From positions 1,771,030-1,820,645 of the forward strand of contig NZ_CP016199.1 of assembly GCF_002243385.1 (NCBI RefSeq): a DNA stretch of 49,616 nucleotides. The letters are read 5' to 3'. The notes under the pieces were generated by a model. That model did no database searches. It saw nothing but the letters and a program-made list of their open reading frames with translations, and was not told the origin of the DNA. The stretch comes from Mogibacterium pumilum. GTDB taxonomy: Bacteria; Bacillota; Clostridia; Peptostreptococcales; Anaerovoracaceae. Below, one piece after another: positions 16,426 to 25,975 of this stretch. Every line of letters starts with the position of its first letter. The stretch's first letter is position 1. The translations under genes were made by a program, and so were the position numbers.

Positions 16426-17496
16426 CTACCTCTTATACTTCGGATCCTCCAGCTTAATAGGTTCTGGATTCTGCAGCACCCACTTAGTTGCCAGCTCGCA
16501 CAGCCTATCTAGTAAGGTTTCATCAAAATCACCTCTAGGACTTATGCTTGAAGCTAGTCTCTTAACCTCTTCAAGCTCCGCCTCAGATAGTGCTTTACCA
16601 GTAGAGACATGCTTTACAAAATCATCGAGCATCATACGATAATCTCGATTCCAGTTGCAGCCGCCATTTCTGTTCATTTCATCTCTAACGCGCCCTGCAA
16701 TTCTAATAACTTCACCCTGAACAGTCTTAGCCGCACCATGAGATGGAATAAGCATCTCCCAGAGATTATCATACTGCTCCTTCCAATCGCTGCCTTCAAC
16801 TATAATTGGAGATACACCGTCGTGAATCTTACGCTTCTTTATAGGTTCCACGTCAAACAGCTTATATAGCTTGGCAAGCCCTGCATCTATCTCCTCGATA
16901 TAGTCCTCGTGAAAACCCTCCCTATGGAACTCAGTGTCTTCGCCGATTTTCCTCACATAATCCTTAACAGCAGGTGTCACTTTAGCTCCCGCATTCACGA
17001 GAATCTCTGCCACTTCAGCACATCTTCCGATATCTATTCCTCGGCAAGATACAAGTGCCTCTTCAAGTGGCGTGCGTTCCCATATCCTATTCTTAGCATC
17101 CAGATCCACACCTTGTTCAACTAGCAGCTTTACATTCTCCGGTCTGTATCCTGATGCCGCACTGTGAAGCGGAGTATTATCGTAATTATCTGCTTTAGAG
17201 ACATCCCCGCCGAGTTCAAATAGAACTTTCATAACCTCGGCACTATTTCCAGCATGAAAATTAAGCGGCGTGCGTCCATACGAATTTAACGTGTTGACAT
17301 CGAGCCCTTCTGTAACTAGCCATCTAACGAGTTCAACGGGAACGCCGTAGTGATGTAAAGCAGTATTCAGATCGCAGCGACCTGCATAAGCTGTGATCTC
17401 ACAGTTATCGAATACCGCCTTTAGTTCATCAATATCTCCTCTATGAATCATCTCATAGAAATCGCTAGGTAGTGTCTTTCTCTTTTTCTTAGCCAT
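16426..17496 (-). CDS. Ankyrin-repeat protein
   Basis: 356 residues, cytoplasmic. Residues 1-175 hold about five ankyrin repeats (MIHRGDIDELKAVFD, LNTALHHYGVPVELVRWLV, YGRTPLNFHAGNSAEVMKVL, YDNTPLHSAASGYRPENVKLLVEQG, WERTPLEEAL). The C-terminal half is unrecognised; it contains LWEMLIPSHGAAKTVQGEVIRIAGR and an Arg/Asn-rich NRNGGCNWNRDYRMMLDDFV. GGAGGAAGT before ATG. It starts 11 nt after the M18 aminopeptidase, so the two are co-transcribed; a functional link is not evident. Ankyrin repeats suggest protein-protein binding. Confidence 0.8.
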   Translation of the reverse strand: MAKKKRKTLPSDFYEMIHRGDIDELKAVFDNCEITAYAGRCDLNTALHHYGVPVELVRWLVTEGLDVNTLNSYGRTPLNFHAGNSAEVMKVLFELGGDVSKADNYDNTPLHSAASGYRPENVKLLVEQGVDLDAKNRIWERTPLEEALVSCRGIDIGRCAEVAEILVNAGAKVTPAVKDYVRKIGEDTEFHREGFHEDYIEEIDAGLAKLYKLFDVEPIKKRKIHDGVSPIIVEGSDWKEQYDNLWEMLIPSHGAAKTVQGEVIRIAGRVRDEMNRNGGCNWNRDYRMMLDDFVKHVSTGKALSEAELEEVKRLASSISPRGDFDETLLDRLCELATKWVLQNPEPIKLEDPKYKR

Positions 17497-17507
17497 ACTT
17501 CCTCCGC

Positions 17508-18818
17508 CTAGTCCACTAATTCAAAAGTGCCTGATTTATCTGTTCTAAAAGTCTTTGAGTAGAATATCGTCATCGCACAGGCAAGATGCTTGGTATCCTT
17601 TGCACCTGCTGTTTCGTAGCACGAGTGCATAGCCAGCTGTGCCAGCCCTATATCGACAGTATTTATCGATACATGCGCATTCGATACGTTACCTAGGGTG
17701 CTCCCTCCCCGCGAATCAGACCTATTTGTAAATACCTGTACAGGTATATCATTCGATTCGCACATATCACGGTAAACCGCACAGCTCACGGCATCTGTCG
17801 TGTAGTGCTGAGCCGCATTGAACTTGATTACAATACCCTTGTTAATCGCTGGCCTATTTACAGGGTCTGCCTTCTCAGGGTGATTTGGATGCAGTGCATG
17901 CGCATTGTCTGCACTAACCATGAAGCTCGACGAAACTGACCTGTAATATCCCTCCTCATCCTTGCCACAAGATAGAGAGATACGCCTTAGTACGTCTTCG
18001 AGAAATGTAGAGTCTGCACCTTGCTTGGAGAGAGAGCCAGTCTCTTCATTGTCGAAAACTGCCAGAACAGGAACACTGCTTGAAGGCTTCGCACCTAGGA
18101 ATCCCTCGAGGCATCCATACACGCACTGCAAATCGTCGAGATGTGGCGCCGAGATATACTCGTCACTACCGCCCCAGACCTTGCCCTTATCACGAGCATA
18201 TATAAATAGGTCGTGTGATATAATCTCTTCTTCATTAACCTCGGCCGCTTCAGCCACGATTCTCATAAATGAACCCTTTGTGTCATCTGAAGAACCTAGA
18301 ATTGGTAGCATATCGACCTGCGCATTCCACGTCTGATTCTTGTTAACGTCACGGTTCATGTGAATTGCGACGTTTGGAATAATGAGCAAATCTCTATCTA
18401 CATTAACGAGCTTCACCTCGTATCTATTGCCACTTTTTACAATCACTCTGCCAGCAACACTCAGCGGTCTATCGAGCCACGAAGCCATGAGCATGCCTCT
18501 GTATCCTTCGATATTAAGCTTTACATAGCCATTTTCAACAATTTCAGGATTCTCCTTAACCTTAAATGCAGGTGAATCCGAGTGCGCAGCACTAATCATG
18601 AATCCTGTAAAGTTAAAGTGAGGCACACTAAATGCGATGATACTCGAATCGTTTCTCGTGACGAAGTACCTTCCTCCTTCGGTCAAATCCCACTTTTCTG
18701 ACTCCGCAAGTTCGGAATAGCCGTTCGCAACAAGCTTTTTCTTTATACTAGCAACCGCATGAAAAGCAGTCGGCGATTCATCCAGAAACGACATAAGTCC
18801 CTTATTGTAATCTGTCAT
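17508..18818 (-). CDS. apeB: M18 family aminopeptidase (aspartyl aminopeptidase type)
   Basis: 436 residues, full length for M18. Zinc and catalytic positions are present: SAAHSDSPAF (His), SAPHLDDLQ (bridging Asp), DNEETGS (Glu pair), SADNAHALHPNH (Asp) and AMHSCYE (His). These cytosolic dinuclear zinc exopeptidases, usually tetrahedral dodecamers, release N-terminal residues from peptides. AAGGGAGACTAT precedes ATG 18818. First gene of a two-gene unit with the ankyrin protein. The exact residue preference is inferred from family only. Confidence 0.9.
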   Translation of the reverse strand: MTDYNKGLMSFLDESPTAFHAVASIKKKLVANGYSELAESEKWDLTEGGRYFVTRNDSSIIAFSVPHFNFTGFMISAAHSDSPAFKVKENPEIVENGYVKLNIEGYRGMLMASWLDRPLSVAGRVIVKSGNRYEVKLVNVDRDLLIIPNVAIHMNRDVNKNQTWNAQVDMLPILGSSDDTKGSFMRIVAEAAEVNEEEIISHDLFIYARDKGKVWGGSDEYISAPHLDDLQCVYGCLEGFLGAKPSSSVPVLAVFDNEETGSLSKQGADSTFLEDVLRRISLSCGKDEEGYYRSVSSSFMVSADNAHALHPNHPEKADPVNRPAINKGIVIKFNAAQHYTTDAVSCAVYRDMCESNDIPVQVFTNRSDSRGGSTLGNVSNAHVSINTVDIGLAQLAMHSCYETAGAKDTKHLACAMTIFYSKTFRTDKSGTFELVD

Positions 18819-19038
18819 ATAGTCTCCCTTTATTTATCCGTGTTTCTCGCTAGCGGCTGGTGCAACATATCCCTCACCTTCCGAATAGCGCAATCTATTT
18901 CTAATTCAATTCCATTGCAGGCAGTATATCACAGCCTTATTATTTCTTCTTCATGATATATCGCTGATTTCGCCTACATAGTTTGTTTTGGTACGCGCAT
19001 TATTTGTTCTAGATTCCCTAACTTTCTCAAAGCCCATA

Positions 19039-19338
19039 TCATCTGAATCTAGATTTTTTTATACACTTGCCATTTTCGCGTGTTGTAGCCTCTTCATTTG
19101 ATCCACATATCCATTTGAAGAATGTATAAGATAATAACACAATCGCAATAAAACTGAAGGCATATGAAATCAGAAAATAATATATGTGAGCATCTTGCAT
19201 CTCGGTGACTACCATTAAAAAAAGTGCGAACACATAGCCCGGTATTAACCATAATATTCGCAGAAACTTTCGTTTATACTTTAAGTTCCAGTGAATACGT
19301 TCAATCTTTTTATCAACATTTTCTTTTTTACTATTCAA
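19039..19338 (-). CDS. Small two-TM membrane protein, unknown
   Basis: 99 residues. Basic cytoplasmic N-terminus (NVDKKIERIHWNLKYKRKFLR), TM1 at about 30-48, TM2 at about 55-75, and a charged C-terminal tail. A GGGGGGAG purine tract lies 11 nt before ATG, rather far. Lies 57 nt downstream of the larger membrane protein at 19396 and is probably in the same transcript. No family recognised. Confidence 0.55.
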   Translation of the reverse strand: MNSKKENVDKKIERIHWNLKYKRKFLRILWLIPGYVFALFLMVVTEMQDAHIYYFLISYAFSFIAIVLLSYTFFKWICGSNEEATTRENGKCIKKSRFR

Positions 19339-19395
19339 TTAAACTCCCCCCCCTTATATATCCAGTGTATTCACACTAGCAATACTTTATTATTT

Positions 19396-20781
19396 CTATA
19401 ATTTTGACGGTTTATCGAGAACAGCTGCTAAAAGTGCATCTGATATAACTTTTTCATGCATCCTTTTCATGTTTTCAAAATTTTTATCATCTTCTAAACT
19501 CTTGCCAAACTTATTCCGTTTTTCAGTGGTTTCTATTAACATTGAAATTTTTTTATCTTCACATTCAAGTATTATTTCTGTCATCAGTTTTACAGATTCA
19601 TCTTCATAATCACCAGAATTATATTCAGATAAAAACAACTTAAGATAATCTCTTCGAGTTTGTTTAATATTTTTTTTAGGGTATGTAATACTCTCATTCA
19701 TTAATTTAACATTATATGTGTCAGTTGATTCTTTGACCAAACTCCATTCGTCAAGATTTAGAGAACTATAATCTGAATATAGGTCATTATCTATTTCACA
19801 CATACATATCGTTGCTTCTGCTTGGTGATTAAAAAAATCATCCTTTTTCTTATTTGGTTTGAGTGTTATATAATATGTGCCGGTTAGAATATTGTCTTCA
19901 GATCTCATATTCCACTCCAACCAATTTTCTGGCACATTAAACTTCATAGCAAAATCATCTTCAGGAAAATAATTAAGTATATCGAGATCATAACGCATAA
20001 AGAAAAATGAATCATCTGCATTGTGATACATTTTTGTTTCATGTATTGATACGAAAAAAATGAAGATAACAAAAATCCAAAAAACACGAAGTTTTTGAAT
20101 TTTTGTATGCCTTTTTGTTTTAATATTGCTTGCTACTTTATGTGTTTGTTCTACAGTATTGACGTAGCTATATATAATCGACTTTGGAGTCTCGCTTTTT
20201 TCAATAAAGTTTGGCTTATACTCATTTATAGCATTTTCAAGAGCTGATCGGCATTCTACTTCAATTAGAGTCATCGGGATAACGATTTTTCTTGTAAATA
20301 AAGTAGCAGCATTTTCTTCAAGGATAATACACAGATAGTATTCCGGCTTAAACAATCCGGCCTCTATCTCCATATTCACTATAGCTTGAATATCTTCCCA
20401 AGGAAGATATTGATAGTATTCTCCAAGAATAAAAAACTTACTAAATATACCTTTTCTTATTATTATGCCTTTAGGGGTGATTATGATAATAAATCCCAAA
20501 TAACTTCGTCTTAGTAAAAGAAATAATAATAAAACAACAGTCTCAACGAAAACAATTTTAGCTCTTATCTCCACCTTTTGACTTTGTATAGGGTTGGTTT
20601 GATACAAACTTACCCCAACAATAATTACAAGTATCGCAGCAACCAAAAAAAATATTTTTATAAAGGTTTCATAGAATTCTGAATGAAATATATACCCATA
20701 TTCAGTATCCATTATCGTATCTGTATCTGTATTTGTATTTGTGTTGATCCGTATATTGATTTTATCTTTTTTTATATCCAT
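19396..20781 (-). CDS. Membrane protein with PH-like domain, unknown
   Basis: 461 residues, markedly A+T-rich compared with neighbours. Two TM segments (about 40-62 and 75-100) are followed by a stretch resembling bacterial PH domains (IIITPKGIIIRKGIFSKFFILGEYYQYLPWEDI). Another TM is near 232-250, then a soluble C-terminal region starting MYHNADDSFFFMRYD with an NVPENWLEWN segment. The N-terminus includes a run of Asn/Asp-Thr pairs coded by a hexanucleotide repeat (20717-20746). A second in-frame ATG (MDTEYGYIF) just after the repeat could be the true start. It follows the FprA gene by 58 nt. No function assigned; base composition hints at recent acquisition. Confidence 0.6.
   Translation of the reverse strand: MDIKKDKINIRINTNTNTDTDTIMDTEYGYIFHSEFYETFIKIFFLVAAILVIIVGVSLYQTNPIQSQKVEIRAKIVFVETVVLLLFLLLRRSYLGFIIIITPKGIIIRKGIFSKFFILGEYYQYLPWEDIQAIVNMEIEAGLFKPEYYLCIILEENAATLFTRKIVIPMTLIEVECRSALENAINEYKPNFIEKSETPKSIIYSYVNTVEQTHKVASNIKTKRHTKIQKLRVFWIFVIFIFFVSIHETKMYHNADDSFFFMRYDLDILNYFPEDDFAMKFNVPENWLEWNMRSEDNILTGTYYITLKPNKKKDDFFNHQAEATICMCEIDNDLYSDYSSLNLDEWSLVKESTDTYNVKLMNESITYPKKNIKQTRRDYLKLFLSEYNSGDYEDESVKLMTEIILECEDKKISMLIETTEKRNKFGKSLEDDKNFENMKRMHEKVISDALLAAVLDKPSKL
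20717..20746 (-). repeat. Hexanucleotide microsatellite within CDS
   Basis: Five tandem six-base units on the plus strand: GTATCT twice, GTATTT twice, GTGTTG once. Read on the minus strand they encode alternating Asn/Asp and Thr. Gain or loss of a unit keeps the frame. Confidence 0.7.
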
Positions 20782-20839
20782 TAGACCTTATTCAGCCAAA
20801 ATAAAACTGCATTAACTAGTATAAAATTTTTAGGCAAAA

Positions 20840-22027
20840 CTATTTAACAAGCTCCGAAACCATGGCCGGAATCTTTGCGAAGTCCTCTTCATCCGGATTC
20901 CAGCAGGAACGAACATTTCCTTCCAAAACCTCAAACCCAGCCTCAGCGAGTTTAGCCTGCAGAATCTTAACCGACTCACCGCTCCAGCCGTAGCAACCGA
21001 ATGCAGCAGCCTTCTTATTCTTGAACTTAAGCGTCTTGAGGAACGATAGCCATCCCGCAACGCTTGTCAAAACATCATTCACGCAGGTCGGAGAACCAAC
21101 GACAATAGCCTTAGATTTGAATACCTCGGTCATGATTTCGTTCTTATCCGCCTTTGCGATGTTATAAACCTTTACAATAGTATCCGACGACTGTTTGTGA
21201 ATTTCATCAGCGATTGCGTGTGCCAGCTTAGTCGTGCCCTCCCACATAGTGTCATAGGCAACAGTAATTTGATTCTCCTGATATGCATCTGCCCAAGCTG
21301 CGTATTTCTCAACTATCTGACCAGGATTGTCACGCCATACCACACCGTGCGACGGAGCGATTATATCAATCGGCAAGTTCAGCTTAGCGATTTCCTCAAG
21401 CTTCTTGGTTACGAACGGAGCGAAAGGATTAAGGATATTTGCAAAATACTTCATCGCTTCCTTATCAAGCAGTGCCTGATCCGCAAGGTCATTGAACATC
21501 TCCTCAACTGCGAAATGCTGACCGAATGCATCCATCGAGAACAGGATGTTTTCACCAGTCATATATGTCGCCATCGAATCTGGCCAGTGAAGCATCTTCA
21601 TCTCCACGAATACAAGCTGTTTACCGTTTCCAATATCGAGACTGTCACCAGTCTTTACCACATTAAAGTTCCATCCCTGCTGTCCGTACTGACCCTCAAG
21701 GCTCTTTACACATGCCGCAGTGCAGTATAGCGGTGTGTCTGGAATCTCCTTTAGTAGCGCTGGCAGCGAACCTGAGTGATCCTGCTCGCCGTGATTAACG
21801 ACAATCGCATCAATCTTATCTAGCACTCCTTCAGCCCTCAAATTCTCTATAAACTCATCTCTGTGTGGAAGCCATACGGTATCTACCAGAATCGTTTTCT
21901 CTTCCTCAATCAAAAATGCATTTTGGCTAGACCCATTCAAAACAGAATACTCGTCACCATGGAACATCTCGAGTTCCCAGTCCATGTATCCGACCCAACT
22001 TACGTTACCCTTTACAAGCTTTCTCAT
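20840..22027 (-). CDS. fprA: FprA family A-type flavoprotein (diiron O2/NO reductase)
   Basis: 395 residues: an N-terminal metallo-beta-lactamase-fold diiron domain with VNHGEQDHSGSL (HxExDH), LHWPDS, FSMDAFGQH and APSHGVVWR, then a flavodoxin domain from about 255 with the FMN-loop region VAYDTMWEGTTKLA. The family reduces O2 to water or NO to N2O, protecting anaerobes; electrons come from rubredoxin or a similar carrier, not encoded here. Start ATG 22027 chosen for AAGGAGTCTACC; an upstream in-frame Met at 22054 lacks a ribosome site. TATAAT (plus 22082-22087) gives a probable promoter. Confidence 0.9.
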   Translation of the reverse strand: MRKLVKGNVSWVGYMDWELEMFHGDEYSVLNGSSQNAFLIEEEKTILVDTVWLPHRDEFIENLRAEGVLDKIDAIVVNHGEQDHSGSLPALLKEIPDTPLYCTAACVKSLEGQYGQQGWNFNVVKTGDSLDIGNGKQLVFVEMKMLHWPDSMATYMTGENILFSMDAFGQHFAVEEMFNDLADQALLDKEAMKYFANILNPFAPFVTKKLEEIAKLNLPIDIIAPSHGVVWRDNPGQIVEKYAAWADAYQENQITVAYDTMWEGTTKLAHAIADEIHKQSSDTIVKVYNIAKADKNEIMTEVFKSKAIVVGSPTCVNDVLTSVAGWLSFLKTLKFKNKKAAAFGCYGWSGESVKILQAKLAEAGFEVLEGNVRSCWNPDEEDFAKIPAMVSELVK

Positions 22028-22054
22028 GGTAGACTCCTTATAATCATACTGCAT

Positions 22055-22087
22055 ATGGTTTTAACCATTTATTTGAGTAATATTATA
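22055..22087 (-). promoter_or_regulatory. fprA -10 element and adjoining dyad
   Basis: Minus-strand TATAAT (plus 22082-22087) without a good -35. Between it and the gene lies the dyad ATGGTT-TT-AACCAT (22055-22068), which could be an operator near the transcript start. Confidence 0.35.
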
Positions 22088-22235
22088 TCATTTTAGCGCG
22101 AATTTCTCCGCTTTATGTTTTGTTTTTTCAGGCATTTTATATATATTAATTCTGTCTCACTAAAACTCCCCCCATTTTTTATGATATTATAGCAATAATA
22201 AGCATTCGCACCAATTATCAACCAGAGGTGTCACT

Positions 22236-22913
22236 ATGTCATCAAAAACTAATAGCCGTTATCACAAGCTACTCATCTTTATCGGATTATTTATTGGTAT
22301 CTTACTTCTTATGTTTGCCTTCTTGCAGATTGCATATAGACCAACAGCAGATAAGGATCGCGTGACAAATGAGACCGATATCAAAGTTATGGTGAGAACG
22401 GCTGACGAGTCTAGGTCAGCTATCATTAAGACCTATGAATTGGATAAATTTTCGAAGCTATCAAAATCAAGAAAGCTGAATATCCTTAGCTCAACTTGCG
22501 GTAAAGTTGAGGGAGATGTTCCTTATGTATCTCTCAAGAACAAAGATGATTCTTATATCAAGATTAGTTTTCAGGATAAGAAATTTAAGAAGAAATCACC
22601 TGATATTGACAGCATTACGCTCTATACAGCTGCCGGGATGCCTGTAAATCCAAAAAAGAGACAAGATATCGGAGTTCTCTACGATTACGACCATAAGACT
22701 GAAGAACTGAGCATGTATCTGTCAGAATTTATCCCAGCAGATAAGCTAGTGTTCAGCGACTCATATAGTAACAGTGCAGATGATACTTCCAGCAAAAGCA
22801 GTGATGATTCAGATAGTGAGGAAGATGACATCTGGTTCTGCATATTTGAGATTAAGTACTCTATCGGAAGTAAAAAATATGTGACATATACAGCGTCTTC
22901 GGTTGGGGAATAG
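22236..22913 (+). CDS. Membrane-anchored extracytoplasmic protein, unknown
   Basis: 225 residues: a short basic N-terminus, one TM helix (about 12-32), then an outward-facing domain. The segment MVRTADESRSAIIKTYELDKFSKLS and a Ser/Asp-rich low-complexity run (DDTSSKSSDDSDSEEDD, about 186-202) precede a last beta-like stretch. AGAGGTGTCACT lies before ATG. Monocistronic with its own terminator. Not recognised. Confidence 0.6.
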   Translation: MSSKTNSRYHKLLIFIGLFIGILLLMFAFLQIAYRPTADKDRVTNETDIKVMVRTADESRSAIIKTYELDKFSKLSKSRKLNILSSTCGKVEGDVPYVSLKNKDDSYIKISFQDKKFKKKSPDIDSITLYTAAGMPVNPKKRQDIGVLYDYDHKTEELSMYLSEFIPADKLVFSDSYSNSADDTSSKSSDDSDSEEDDIWFCIFEIKYSIGSKKYVTYTASSVGE

Positions 22914-22918
22914 ACAGT

Positions 22919-22942
22919 AAAAAGCGCCATTTGGCGCTTTTT
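22919..22942 (+). terminator. Intrinsic terminator
   Basis: Perfect stem AAAAAGCGCCA/TGGCGCTTTTT with a two-base loop right after the stop at 22913; T-rich 3' flank. Confidence 0.85.
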
Positions 22943-23223
22943 CTCTCATCTATAGTAGTATTATTTACTTGCCAATATTTATGCGTTTATTCAATGCTTT
23001 TATCGTGCTCTCTGTTCGTTTGTTCAGTTTTTTATTATACTACTCAACCATAATTCAAATTCCTACTTTTTCATCATTAATATCAAACATGGTAATATCC
23101 TTTTCGCCATATCAAGCTAATAAAAATAGCCGCACTCCAAATTGAATACAGCATGTAGCTCCTGAACCATTGATATTATACAAGCAGTAAGAATCCGAAT
23201 ATAAATCTCGTTATTGCTTGAAT
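22943..23223. other. A+T-rich gap, no gene seen
   Basis: About 280 nt between the previous terminator and the tmRNA terminator. No supported ORF with a ribosome site, RNA structure or repeat was seen on either strand. Confidence 0.5.
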
Positions 23224-23255
23224 AAAAAGAGCTCCGGCCAAATATGACCAGAGCC
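23224..23255 (-). terminator. tmRNA terminator
   Basis: On the minus strand GGCTCTGGTC pairs with GGCCGGAGCT (two G-U pairs), followed by TTTTTATT, 8 nt past the tmRNA CCA end. Confidence 0.75.
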
Positions 23256-23263
23256 GATTTTTT

Positions 23264-23615
23264 TGGTGGAGGCGGTGGGATTTGAACCCACGTCCAAGAG
23301 CATTTCCGAAGGACTTTCTCCGAGCGCAGCTGATACTTTAGAATTCGCTCATGTGGCGTCAAGTCAGCAGACTACACAATCACTATCCCGTTATTCCCTT
23401 ACGCTACCGGGAGCTCACGCAAGGTTTTCCTGCATAATCGACGCCAAATCCGTTATCTGCAGGTGAATACCGGTTGACGCGCGGTGCTGAACTAAGCAGC
23501 TAGTGCGAAATTGTTATTCTGTTTAGCGTTTGAATTTAACCGCCGCTTTTTACGTGGCTCGGCTCCACGGCTCGCTTATCCTTGTTCCACACTCCTGTCG
23601 AAACCTGACGCCCCC
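23264..23615 (-). ncRNA. ssrA: tmRNA (ssrA)
   Basis: 352 nt. The 5' end GGGGGCG pairs with CGCCTCC before the encoded CCA, giving a seven-pair tRNA-like acceptor. The T arm reads GGGTTCAAATCCC. The tag frame (23492-23527) starts at an Ala resume codon and reads AKQNNNFALAA then TAG; the ALAA end is the usual ClpXP/Lon-type degron. The RNA rescues stalled ribosomes with SmpB, whose gene is 177 nt upstream on the same strand. Confidence 0.97.
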
Positions 23616-23792
23616 CTAGCTTATGTAGATTTCAGCAGGGTGTTTGTTTTTAGGTTAGAATCGGCAACATCTCGATGGTCGGTCAGAAGACAGCTAGCTA
23701 GCAATATTTCGCTATCTAATCAGCCCCTAGCTACTCATCATTTGCTAATCGGTCAGCATCCCTTCTACACCCTTCATCTAACCATAATCTTA

Positions 23793-24260
23793 CTACTTGC
23801 GCAGACTATCCTTGATAGCCCTATCCATCTTGCGATTAGCCTCCTTCTTGGCAATAGTCTCACGCTTATCGTAATTCTTCTTGCCTCGGCAGAGACCAAT
23901 CTCAACTTTGCAGTAACCTGCTTCATTTATATATACATTGAGAGGAATAAGGCTCAGACCGTCAGTCTTAATCTGTCCTGCCAGCTTGAAAATCTCGCGC
24001 TTATGCATCAGCAGCTTGCGTTCACGAAGCGGCGATGCGTTGAAACGGTTGCCCTGCTCATACGGTGAGATGTGCATGCCCAGAATGGTAATTTCGCCGT
24101 TATAAATGTGCGCATAGCTCTCTTTGATGCTAACGCGGCCAGCACGAACAGACTTAATCTCGGTCCCAGTGAGTGCGATTCCCGCCTCGTAGGTCTCCTC
24201 GACAAAGTAATCATGTCTTGCCTTTTTATTATTAGCTACTACCTTCCTGCTTCTTGCCAT
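23793..24260 (-). CDS. smpB: SsrA-binding protein SmpB
   Basis: 155 residues, full length. Features: [40 protein letters not shown] and [11 protein letters not shown], with the basic C-terminal tail ([24 protein letters not shown]) that enters the mRNA channel. It binds tmRNA and is required for trans-translation. GAGGAAGGC directly precedes ATG. It follows lepB by 26 nt and precedes ssrA, so transcripts may be coupled. Confidence 0.97.
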   Translation of the reverse strand: MARSRKVVANNKKARHDYFVEETYEAGIALTGTEIKSVRAGRVSIKESYAHIYNGEITILGMHISPYEQGNRFNASPLRERKLLMHKREIFKLAGQIKTDGLSLIPLNVYINEAGYCKVEIGLCRGKKNYDKRETIAKKEANRKMDRAIKDSLRK

Positions 24261-24286
24261 GCCTTCCTCTTCAAAGTATTTATTTA

Positions 24287-24811
24287 TTATAGCCTAGTTA
24301 TCTTATTGAACGGGAACAGCCTAATAACTGCTTTACCCTTAATCGCATCCTTCTTGACACAGCCAACTTCGCTGTATCTACTATCGATGCTGACAACTCG
24401 GTTGTCTCCCATCACGAAATACTCCCCCTCCGGCACTTTGAGCTTATTGACAGAACCCGGTGTATATCCGTCCTTGATGTAGCTCTCTTCGTATACTTTG
24501 CCGTTGAGATACACCTTGCCATCATCGATCGTTACCTCATCACCAGGGAGACCAATCACACGCTTAATCAGAAGCTTGTCCTTGCCATTCTCATCCTGGA
24601 GCTCAGACTTGAAGATGATGATATCACCACGCTTCGGCTCCTTATCGCCTGAGTAAGCACGCCTTGACATAATAATATAGTCATTAGGGTTCAGCGTATC
24701 CTGCATCGACGTCTGCTTAACGATTGTCGGTCTGACGAACGTTAGAACGACTGCCGCAAGCACGGCCGCAACAAGGATATCCTTGATTAAACTCTTTGCA
24801 AAATCACTCAT
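24287..24811 (-). CDS. lepB: Signal peptidase I
   Basis: 174 residues. One N-terminal TM (about 8-28); catalytic Ser35 in TSMQDTL and Lys83 in [11 protein letters not shown]; box [12 protein letters not shown]. Cleaves Sec signal peptides outside the membrane, S26 family. The ATG overlaps the last eight bases of the upstream pseudouridine synthase gene, indicating translational coupling. Lipoproteins of this window would instead need signal peptidase II, which is not here. Confidence 0.95.
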   Translation of the reverse strand: MSDFAKSLIKDILVAAVLAAVVLTFVRPTIVKQTSMQDTLNPNDYIIMSRRAYSGDKEPKRGDIIIFKSELQDENGKDKLLIKRVIGLPGDEVTIDDGKVYLNGKVYEESYIKDGYTPGSVNKLKVPEGEYFVMGDNRVVSIDSRYSEVGCVKKDAIKGKAVIRLFPFNKITRL

Positions 24812-25814
24812 TGTTAGCGTTCCTCCTTCTAGCGGCTAGCTCTAGTCCGTTTATTATTCTTTCAAATTCCTCTGGTAAATCCACATTTATCGACTGCCCC
24901 GTAAGTCTCTCAAGTGTGCCTACCCCTTCCTTGAAGGTTATCCGACAGCTGTGTAGAAGCTGAGTGCTGAGTCCGAACCTCTGCTTCAGTCTGCGATTGA
25001 CATCCGTAGCCCTGCCTCTGGCATACTTGACGTCTCCTATTACAGGATGCCCAACGGATGCCATGTGAGCTCTAATCTGGTGAGTCCTTCCCGTCACGAG
25101 TCTGATCTCAACCAGCGTGAAATCACCAATCTTGCGTACAGGTCTTGCGATAGTCTCAATCTCACGGCCCCTCGAGTCCGTGATATCTAGAATCTTAACA
25201 GTATTTGTATTCTGATCCTTAACCAGCCTACCTCTGAGATCGATTTCCCCGTCGAGATGTCCATACACGATGGTCATGTAATACCTATCCACCTTGTCCT
25301 CGCGAATCATCTCCCCGAGAGCCTTCAGCGAAGCACTATTCTTACCAAACAGCACAGCACCAGTCGTATTGCGGTCGAGGCGATTTACAGGAGCTGGTGT
25401 AAATACCTTCTCCCTCGGATTGTACGCACCCGTCTCTATAAGGTAATCCTTGACCTGGTTAGCCAGATGGTTTTTCTTCTCGTTGCTGTCACCGTGAGTC
25501 AGTAGTCCGAACGGCTTGTCAGCGATTAGAATGTCATCATCCTCGTACACGATCTTGAAATTACGGCGCACTTTAGGTCTCTTGTCATTCCTTGCTGGAG
25601 CGCTCCACTCTTCAATCAGACCATCGCTGATATATAGCGTAAGAACATCTCCTTCAGCGAGCATATAATTGTTGCCCTCGCGTTTCCCATTGATCTTAAC
25701 ATCCTTGCGAATTATCTTGTAAATGGTACTAAGCGTCGCTTTGGGAAGGTATCTGCGCATGAATTTGTCGAGGCGTCTACCTGCATCGTTGGAATTTATC
25801 TCAATTTGCTTCAT
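24804..25814 (-). CDS. RluA-family pseudouridine synthase
   Basis: 336 residues: S4 RNA-binding domain (about 12-70, RRLDKFMRRYLPKATLSTIYKIIR), then the PSI catalytic domain with VNRLDRNTTG (catalytic Asp) and TGRTHQIRAHMASVGHPVIGD. RluC/RluD type, which modify 23S rRNA uridines; the exact target is not predictable. The C-terminus ends NLPEEFE-like then a basic tail. The ribosome site is weak (AAAGCAG), and the start is taken at the first Met of the S4 domain. Confidence 0.9.
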   Translation of the reverse strand: MKQIEINSNDAGRRLDKFMRRYLPKATLSTIYKIIRKDVKINGKREGNNYMLAEGDVLTLYISDGLIEEWSAPARNDKRPKVRRNFKIVYEDDDILIADKPFGLLTHGDSNEKKNHLANQVKDYLIETGAYNPREKVFTPAPVNRLDRNTTGAVLFGKNSASLKALGEMIREDKVDRYYMTIVYGHLDGEIDLRGRLVKDQNTNTVKILDITDSRGREIETIARPVRKIGDFTLVEIRLVTGRTHQIRAHMASVGHPVIGDVKYARGRATDVNRRLKQRFGLSTQLLHSCRITFKEGVGTLERLTGQSINVDLPEEFERIINGLELAARRRNANNE

Positions 25815-25899
25815 TTAAATCTGCTTTCTGTTTTAAATCGTGCTGTATATTGTACCATGCAATCGGCTTATTAACAAGGTATCCGAGTGCTTCTATTGT

Positions 25900-25928
25900 T
25901 TGCAATCATTCGCAAAAGAATGTATAAT
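25900..25928 (+). promoter_or_regulatory. Promoter of mltG-like/pncB unit
   Basis: TTGCAA (25900-25905), exactly 17 nt, TATAAT (25923-25928); start codon at 25976. Confidence 0.7.
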
Positions 25929-25975
25929 TCTCTGTAAAGTTGCGTCTGGTGGCGCAGCATGAAGGAGAATTTAGA

